A DNA stretch of 52,487 nucleotides from Verrucomicrobiia bacterium (GTDB taxonomy: Bacteria > Verrucomicrobiota > Verrucomicrobiia > Verrucomicrobiales > DEV007): the NCBI GenBank assembly GCA_020439995.1, contig JAGROY010000114.1:1-52487 (forward strand). The letters are read 5' to 3'. The position numbers and the translations under genes were made by a program. Under the pieces are notes generated by a model, which was not told where the DNA came from, did no database searches, and saw only the letters and a program-made list of their open reading frames with translations. The first letter of the stretch is position 1. Each line of letters begins with the position of its first letter. Positions 47,701 to 52,487 of this stretch are shown one piece after another.

Positions 47701-47933
47701 GGGCCAATGAGGATTGCACCCTTGCCATCGATGGTGATGTCGTCCGCCACCACGACAAGCGGTCGGCGGAGAACGGCACCCTGCGGTAGGTCTATGGATG
47801 CCTCGACCAGCTGGGGTTCAGGTAATTTCTGCCCCGGTTCCGCTGCGGAAGGCTGAGCTCGCAAGCTGAAAGCGGCCGCCAGCGCGATGGCGATGGTGAC
47901 AATAGATCGGGGCTGGAGGTGCATGGAAATCAT
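44703..47933 (-). CDS. Secreted right-handed beta-helix protein with PKD and Kelch-like regions
   Basis: The product of about 1,076 residues begins with a signal peptide (MISMHLQPRSIVTIAIALAA). Residues about 55-420 are repeated parallel beta-helix coils with many Asn-rich turns (for example DNLFEDNDITHGGDGVFIR, NTYIDNKSNHCSYGFWLGG), the fold of polysaccharide lyases and epimerases. A PKD-like domain follows (436-516). A carbohydrate-binding jelly-roll-like region starts at about 521 (VDLSTTSSIGFWLR), a Kelch-like propeller fills about 680-1020, and residues 1022-1075 (VDRLSLQFATGG ... IWVDGLHIDDA) look like the final strands of the jelly roll. The likely role is binding or cleavage of an extracellular polysaccharide; no catalytic residues could be assigned. 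ATG 47924 is an alternative start. Confidence 0.85.
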   Translation of the reverse strand: MISMHLQPRSIVTIAIALAAAFSLRAQPSAAEPGQKLPEPQLVEASIDLPQGAVLRRPLVVVADDITIDGKGAILIGPAAPGDPKTGYGIGLVAEGRRNITLRNFTIRGFQTAIAIRGGGGWKIENCDFSDNYHDPDFDWGDGDRVGGMILSGVDGAEITACRAQRNWNGLDLDDCRNIKVDRCDFSHCSNVCLKMWRACNNQILRSNLSYGLRIREGEVHARDSTSVLIESGSNDNLFEDNDITHGGDGVFIRVLNGWISTGNIFRRNDCSHAHNNGFESWSPGNTYIDNKSNHCSYGFWLGGSDRTVLVGNEASHNGLATGSHNAPESDFGHGGIVIVHGTGTHTLIDSNTCIGNNGGGIVFRGDLGSNGKDWRMRHLVIQRNRLEGNRYGIFGRFTDGLDLSSNRFANNDEDTHFEDVTDLHQHDGAGAGDKRPEVELDGPEAATVGELITFTATAKAQQGGGTIHYRWTLDGAITTGNVLRCSFDNPGLKSLSLTVDDGKLANIAHRDIYVTAAGEHPATDRDIGRWESTSGSPSEKVAISTDPSSPLVGDTAVKVHAEPYSGNGIQVNFSNAVGPVDLSTTSSIGFWLRTENHNNHGFSAPTPIVGLHSGKAAWKYTPIRADGLPRNVLGGAAASASRGGWTYVEVPIQVTGDWHRSVSHEGARPPFVSQRLRFETHDCGLATEDGTGLATDGKELFCADRGRAFHSRDGKSWVELPGLGESLGTNPSWNNGLLTFAPSLGAKGSLILAIEADAATPLSENGRQLAIFDLAKGSWHRHPTIVALDHGGVVVDNHLFGLAHAIGPNFGGPLCRVGLAADGQAADDHSVLAGVQGDDAWWFSRAAQLALLNGKIYATKNDWITPQPAADTIGDRLLAFDPATFQPSKFSGTRRWIDQNWQAAETPCTDLGPLPFEIGHGSCLVPLPAGWGDGLVGDRGGLFLIAGCSPSNHEGQGRPSSQWAIYDIAQHSYLEGELPEPTGTGTAACLFKGNLVIKRGGVLDKEGDQQIWTVTPIDAATARDAVARQIQDLPDLRHVDRLSLQFATGGSEPVTIWVDGLHIDDAKATRDPDSH

Positions 47934-48026
47934 CCCGCCAACCTTCGGTGAGGAACCACTGATTGCCAGTGCCAATTGGATGCCCGACCGATGCGAGTGG
48001 CGGTAGCTGCAACAGGCCTTGCGTTC

Positions 48027-48032
48027 TATAAA
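48027..48032 (+). promoter_or_regulatory. -10 element for the unknown secreted-protein gene
   Basis: TATAAA lies 41 bases before the ATG at 48073 in the 139-base interval between divergent genes. A transcript start near 48039 would leave a 34-base leader, which supports the 48073 start over the 48040 start. No good -35 was found. Confidence 0.3.
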
Positions 48033-48072
48033 GTGAATAATGATTGAGCGAAGCGATTTATTGCCTCTTGTT

Positions 48073-49671
48073 ATGACCACCTTAAAGATGATGAAGCTCA
48101 AGCTCTACGCCCCGGTGGTATCTTTTATTGTTCTGATGACGTTGATGATCCCCGTGGCGTGCGAGGCTACTGAGGTTGGAGCTGGAACGATTGAGCAGCC
48201 GATCAATCTGTGCGAGAGGTCCGATCCGGGACGGATTCCCTTGGGAAGGGTGGGGACTGTGAGCAACTACAATTACGGAGTTCACCATGTCATCAGCGAG
48301 CCCAGGCCGTGTTCAGGAGGTGCGATGCGGTGGGGTGGGGGATCCGAACTGGATCAGAATCTTGCCAGCGTGTTTGGGATTTCGGTCGAGCCGGAAGATT
48401 CGACTTCTGTGCCGAGAGTCCCGGTGACGCTACGTCTGAAATCGTGGGCACCTCCCGCCTATAGTCCCTATTCGAAAGAGCAAGTGCTGGTGGCCACGCT
48501 TTGGTGTCTGTTAAGGAGTTGCAATACTTCGCTCGAAGTTAAGATCGACGCTGAAGGGAATGATGACAAATATCTTAAGAAGAAATACTCAGGTATTTTC
48601 TTCATCATGGGCACTGAGGATGAGAGAAAGGGCACCCGCCTCACGGAAGCCACTGGCACGGTACTGAAGGAGGATGAACGGGGCATCGCCTGGGTCATTT
48701 TTCCGGGCCTCGCGGCAAGGCATGATTTTGAGCCAATGTCACCGGCAATGGTTCTCTTCGATCGAAGTGGTGGCGACAACGCTGCTGCAGACGGGAAGTG
48801 GTTTCTTTTGCCAGTCTGGGGTGATGGCAACGAAGATGCCATTCCGCTGCATCTGAATCAATGGACGGCACCGATGGCCTATTCGTGTTTTCGCCGACGC
48901 GGGAGATTGGAAGCCAATGCATTTCTGCTTGCTGGTGGATCGTCGGCCTTTCGCTCTACCAGGGGTAAAAATGGTGCCTACTCTGTATCGATTTCATATC
49001 CTGGTGTGCCGGAAGACACACTCGCTGCGAACATCCTGGCCTTGGTGGTGGCGACGCAACCCACCGAGGCTTGCCCGCTTACGGTGGAATTCACGACCGA
49101 TGGTTGGAGGCTTAGCCGCTACGGCGCATTCAATATTGCGAAGGATTGGGTGCGGGAAGAATTTGATCATGGTATGGTCGCTTTTCGGTGCGAGTTCGCC
49201 TGGGATGCCTCATCACAAAAGCTCACTAAGGGATCTGTTCCCGGAGTGAGATTCGATGGTCATAGCCTGATTTACTCTGAGCCACCGCAGGAGCTGCCAT
49301 CAGAAATGATGGCAAGAAAGATTGCCGACGAAGTCTACCGCCGAATCAATCGAGAGCTCCACAGCGGAACGTTACAGGCAGAAAAAATCATGAATGATCG
49401 CCAACTGGCCGGATCGGGATTGAGTCGTGAACTTGGCATGGCGGGATACTACGCTGGGCTGGCCTGGTTCTGTAGTCAGAACGGAGTGGCGGAGAATTTG
49501 TTCAAGATTCCAATCCATTTTGGAAATTCAGACCTCGACCAGTACCACAGATTCGGCTGGTACATTGGCCTGAACCGTGGCCAGACGATTACTCAGGAAG
49601 TAAGGAAGGAGTTTGAGGAGGCCAGCGAGAAGGAGCAGAGTGAGGCGACTTCGGATTCCTCCGCGCAGTAA
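48073..49671 (+). CDS. Secreted protein of unknown function
   Basis: The product of about 532 residues has a signal-like N-terminus (MTTLKMMKLKLYAPVVSFIV) ending near PVACEA; the residues before the Cys do not form a good lipobox. The exported part is Cys-rich for this window, with CERSD, RPCSGG, LWCLLRSCN, AYSCFRRR, EACPL, FRCEF and WFCSQ. A central beta-rich region and a helical C-terminal region (about 435-530, EVYRRINRELHSGTLQAEKI) can be seen. I recognise no family. It is divergent from the beta-helix gene, and its C-terminal tail is Glu/Ser-rich. ATG 48040 upstream and ATG 48088 downstream are other possible starts. Confidence 0.75.
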   Translation: MTTLKMMKLKLYAPVVSFIVLMTLMIPVACEATEVGAGTIEQPINLCERSDPGRIPLGRVGTVSNYNYGVHHVISEPRPCSGGAMRWGGGSELDQNLASVFGISVEPEDSTSVPRVPVTLRLKSWAPPAYSPYSKEQVLVATLWCLLRSCNTSLEVKIDAEGNDDKYLKKKYSGIFFIMGTEDERKGTRLTEATGTVLKEDERGIAWVIFPGLAARHDFEPMSPAMVLFDRSGGDNAAADGKWFLLPVWGDGNEDAIPLHLNQWTAPMAYSCFRRRGRLEANAFLLAGGSSAFRSTRGKNGAYSVSISYPGVPEDTLAANILALVVATQPTEACPLTVEFTTDGWRLSRYGAFNIAKDWVREEFDHGMVAFRCEFAWDASSQKLTKGSVPGVRFDGHSLIYSEPPQELPSEMMARKIADEVYRRINRELHSGTLQAEKIMNDRQLAGSGLSRELGMAGYYAGLAWFCSQNGVAENLFKIPIHFGNSDLDQYHRFGWYIGLNRGQTITQEVRKEFEEASEKEQSEATSDSSAQ

Positions 49672-49794
49672 TAGGAAGCTCGATCAAATCAAGCGGAACT
49701 CGGCTGGCGAGAGCTGGATGCTGATGTTGGCAAAATGATCTATCTATTTGCTTTGTCTGGTATCAACACCTGGTTGATCCAGTGAAGCCGAGCC

Positions 49795-49817
49795 GAGCTG
49801 CCTTACTAAGGCAGCTC
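49795..49817. other. Perfect 11-bp inverted repeat spanning the stop codon of the LamG gene
   Basis: GAGCTGCCTTA and TAAGGCAGCTC flank a single C. The element contains the final codons and TAG of the minus-strand LamG gene. There is no T tract on either side. It could act as a transcript-end hairpin or protein-binding site for two convergent genes. Confidence 0.45.
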
Positions 49818-52487
49818 TAGCCTGAACCATTGAACCGCTGTAGCAGGGGTGATCGACACTTTGTTCCTGCCGCCTTCGCTAACCACGTCGCCTGGAACAT
49901 TTTGCCATTCACCCGCCGGGAGGTCGGTCGTCGATTTGAGCACCCAACCTGCCTCGGAGGCTGACCAGCTGAGAACAACAGCATCACCGATGGCTTCAAT
50001 AGTGAGGCCGGGATCCGCAGTTTCGTTTGATGTCAGGCTAGCCTTGTCCAGTGATTCTCCCCGGAGCCCGGCTTCATACACTGCGGTGATTTCAGCGGGT
50101 GTCAGAGCACGTGCCCAGAGTCCAAGATCGTCGATCATGCCGTCCCAGAAACCTGGATTGCCTCCGTCTGGGAATGCGCCCGAGTCATCGGTTTTTACAC
50201 CGATCCCCAAGCCAGGGATTTCAGATTCGATCAAGGCACCGGAGTAGGCGACGCGGGCAGCTTCGGCGCCGTCTTGATAAATTGCGAGCGATGCTCCATC
50301 CGCTGTGAAAGCAACATGATGCCAGACGCCTGTCGCGAAGGCGGTGTTCGTCCGTGCAAATGGCAGTGAGCCATCATCCGTAGTTAGGAAATTGCTGATA
50401 TCTCCATCGCCCGCATTGAGGCCAAAGTGGAACTGTCCGGTAACTCCACCACCCCAGTTCTTGAGGATCGACCCCCATGTGCTGAGCGACTCAGCATTGA
50501 CCCAGGCCGACACGGTGATCGCAGCAGTGGGCATCTCGTAGTTATCAACGATCACGTAGCTCCCGTTGTCAGATTCGAAGTCAAGCGCCCCTCCGATCTG
50601 ACCCGCCACCCAGTAATTTCCATCGGTATCGTCGAAGTCCACCAATGCCCCAGCGGTGCCACTGTCCGAAGAATCGGCCAATGTTTCGCCTGAGATCTCA
50701 TCGAATTTCCAGTGCCCCACCAGCCCACTGGCAATGTCGTCAGGAGCAACGGATAGCGAAATCACGGCGCTGGTAACGCTTCCTGCTTCGTTGGAAACGG
50801 TAAGACTATAGCCGCCGCTATCGCCAGCGGTAACACTCGTGAGTGACAGCGTTGCAGTCTTCGCTCCAGCGATCCGGCCAGCTTCGTCATTGAGCGCCAC
50901 CCCATTCTTCATCCAGGAATAGGTCAGCGGACCCTGCCCTGAGATTTCCACCGTCAGGCTTGCGTTCTCCCCCTCTTGCAGAGCGATTGCTGTTGGCTGC
51001 GCAACAATGCTGACAGGATCAATCAAGTTGACGACGACATCCATCTTGTTCGCGATCAGTTCGAACGGATTACCCTCGAACTCTCCGTATGGTTCACTTG
51101 CGTCACGAATACCATTTCCATTGCGGTCATAGTAAGCGGTGATGAAGTAGTCTTCGCCTTCAGGCACATTGAGAATCGAAAATGCGCCGGGCACATCGAT
51201 TTCCGTTTGCTGTCGACTGCCGCCAAAACCTGGCAATTGATCGGCCATGGTGGTGGCGTCTCCCAAGAAGTCGCCATCATTTCTTCCTGCTGTGACATCG
51301 GTCGCATTGCCATCATCGAATTTCCAGTAGCCGATCAGACCGCTCTCATTTCCCCTCAGAGGCAGATTCCAGGTAGCCCGGATTTCGCCTCTAGTACGCG
51401 CCTTATTCCAGATCGATATCTCATCAATACAGCCATTCATGAATTCGCTCGCGCCGTTAAATGACCCAAAATACAGCGGCGATCCATTGAATGGAATCGT
51501 GCTGTTGGAACTGTCACGACTTGCGATGAGCTCGCCATCCAGATAGCTGGCGAATCCTCCCACAGTGTCCTGTTTCCAAGTCATGATCACGCTGTGCCAG
51601 GTTCCGTCGATCGCGTTCCCAGTGGGAATACCAGCAGTGCCGCCGTCATTTGAAAGGATGTGCTGATTCCCCCAGCCAGCTACGATGTATCCCGCCGCCT
51701 GCTGTCTCACCGCCGACTGAATTGAGCTGCCCTTAAACCAGTACTGAATCGTAATCTCCGATCCCGAAAGGTCGTCAATCGTTCCTACCTCAACCGTATC
51801 ACCTTCCCCATCCAGGCATAGAACCTGGTTCCCTTGAATCACTTGAGCGATCTCTACCATGATCTTGCCCGGTGCTCCTATGTCGGAATCAATGATCACG
51901 GCATCGCCACCTAATGTTCCATCATAACCGCTACCGCTCGCATCCTTTGCGGTACCATCGTCAAAGTTCCAATACGCGGAAAGTCCGTTTTCATCACCCA
52001 CGAGTGGAGCATCCATTGCGGCTTTGATTTCCTCAGCCGTCAGTGCGCGATTCCAAATCGACACGTCATCCAGCATGCCATTGGCGAATTCACCCGCCCC
52101 GTTGAATGCACCGAGAAAGACATTCGCATCATGATTCGGAATAGGCTCATCAACACTGTCGCGACTTTCGACCACTTCACCGTCCAGATAGCTGGTTAAC
52201 CCTCCAGCTGTACCCTGCTTCCACGTCATTGCCACATGGTGCCATGCGCCGTCGGTAGTATTCCCTGCGGCGATGCCAGCCGTGCTGCCATCATGTGACA
52301 GGATGTGTAAATTATTCCAGCCCGCGACAATGAAGCCAGCGCTCTGCTGGCGAACTGCCGACTGGATGTTACTGCCTTTGAACCAATACTGGATCGTCAG
52401 TTCTGGGCCGGACAAATCCTTTAAGGTCGTTTCGACAAAATCGCCGTCGCCATCCAGCGATAGAACGTATCCTCTCATTGATTCAGG
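49806..52487 (-). CDS. Secreted LamG-domain protein, partial (N-terminus outside the window)
   Basis: The frame is open to the window edge; an ATG at 52478 is probably internal because it lies at the start of a repeat unit (VLSLDGDGDFVE). The visible 893 residues hold three LamG/concanavalin-like domains (about 9-175, 220-385, 585-810), each with ITIQYWFKG- or ITVSAWVN-type strands and HHVAMTWK-like turns. Between them are an SdrD-B-like segment (420-495, YYDRNGNGIRDASEPYGEFEG) and an Ig-like domain (495-580, YSWMKNGVALND). The final 70 residues form the recurring C-terminal domain (STTDLPAGEWQNVPGD ... WFRLELP). Such proteins bind extracellular glycans. The first two LamG units are close duplicates. 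Confidence 0.9.
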   Translation of the reverse strand, partial: PESMRGYVLSLDGDGDFVETTLKDLSGPELTIQYWFKGSNIQSAVRQQSAGFIVAGWNNLHILSHDGSTAGIAAGNTTDGAWHHVAMTWKQGTAGGLTSYLDGEVVESRDSVDEPIPNHDANVFLGAFNGAGEFANGMLDDVSIWNRALTAEEIKAAMDAPLVGDENGLSAYWNFDDGTAKDASGSGYDGTLGGDAVIIDSDIGAPGKIMVEIAQVIQGNQVLCLDGEGDTVEVGTIDDLSGSEITIQYWFKGSSIQSAVRQQAAGYIVAGWGNQHILSNDGGTAGIPTGNAIDGTWHSVIMTWKQDTVGGFASYLDGELIASRDSSNSTIPFNGSPLYFGSFNGASEFMNGCIDEISIWNKARTRGEIRATWNLPLRGNESGLIGYWKFDDGNATDVTAGRNDGDFLGDATTMADQLPGFGGSRQQTEIDVPGAFSILNVPEGEDYFITAYYDRNGNGIRDASEPYGEFEGNPFELIANKMDVVVNLIDPVSIVAQPTAIALQEGENASLTVEISGQGPLTYSWMKNGVALNDEAGRIAGAKTATLSLTSVTAGDSGGYSLTVSNEAGSVTSAVISLSVAPDDIASGLVGHWKFDEISGETLADSSDSGTAGALVDFDDTDGNYWVAGQIGGALDFESDNGSYVIVDNYEMPTAAITVSAWVNAESLSTWGSILKNWGGGVTGQFHFGLNAGDGDISNFLTTDDGSLPFARTNTAFATGVWHHVAFTADGASLAIYQDGAEAARVAYSGALIESEIPGLGIGVKTDDSGAFPDGGNPGFWDGMIDDLGLWARALTPAEITAVYEAGLRGESLDKASLTSNETADPGLTIEAIGDAVVLSWSASEAGWVLKSTTDLPAGEWQNVPGDVVSEGGRNKVSITPATAVQWFRLELP

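Noticed and set aside
44703..47933. Several overlapping plus-strand frames opposite the beta-helix gene (for example 45018-45755)
   Set aside because: High GC content in third positions creates long antisense frames; the minus-strand frame has the signal peptide and the fold pattern.

Overview
The window looks like chromosomal DNA from a member of the Verrucomicrobiota (PVC superphylum). The evidence is lineage-typical protein families: a Verru_Chthon cassette protein A, a PVC-type membrane-bound dehydrogenase next to an SGNH hydrolase, long secreted LamG, discoidin and beta-helix proteins, and a recurring C-terminal domain of the form S-x-x-L-x-x-W ... FRLE. A site matching the Verrucomicrobia-type LexA motif lies directly before lexA. 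Base composition is moderately GC-rich. No tRNA, rRNA, CRISPR array, phage or IS transposase gene was seen.

Layout. 1-1926: the end of a 2-oxoglutarate dehydrogenase operon (sucA C-terminus, then sucB). 1927-2908: about 1 kb of non-coding DNA with two inverted copies of a dispersed repeat and a perfect 16-bp palindrome. 2909-16138: one 13.2-kb gene for a 4,409-residue secreted protein that strings together two PhoX/DUF839-like modules, a phytase-like module, an endonuclease/exonuclease/phosphatase (EEP) module, two 5'-nucleotidase modules and a choice-of-anchor-I propeller, joined by FN3, PKD and lectin-like domains. A strong intrinsic terminator follows. 16238-21288: a small exported protein, a Verru_Chthon cassette protein A gene cut in two by an in-frame TAA, and small hypothetical proteins. 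21419-27010 (minus strand): housekeeping genes accB, accC, thiE, a PfkB-family sugar kinase and typA. 27197-33689: an exopolysaccharide export locus, with a divergent secreted discoidin-like protein, then an outer-membrane barrel, a Wza-like exporter and a Wzc-like tyrosine autokinase, preceded by a structured leader with a terminator-like hairpin. 33916-36729: a prepilin-type protein carrying Ig-like and carbohydrate-binding-like domains. 36809-40420: EamA and MFS transporters, a TPR protein and lexA. 40579-52487: large exported proteins, namely a cupredoxin-tailed PVC dehydrogenase, an SGNH hydrolase, a beta-helix/Kelch protein, an unknown secreted protein and a partial LamG protein.

How it fits together. 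The theme is extracellular chemistry: a giant candidate phosphorus-scavenging polyenzyme, capsule/EPS export, and long glycan-contact proteins, set among ordinary central-metabolism genes. The strongest candidates for something undescribed are the six-module phosphohydrolase with two divergent duplicated nucleotidase domains, and the structured leader RNA ahead of the EPS operon. Domain calls come from motif recognition only; no database search was run.
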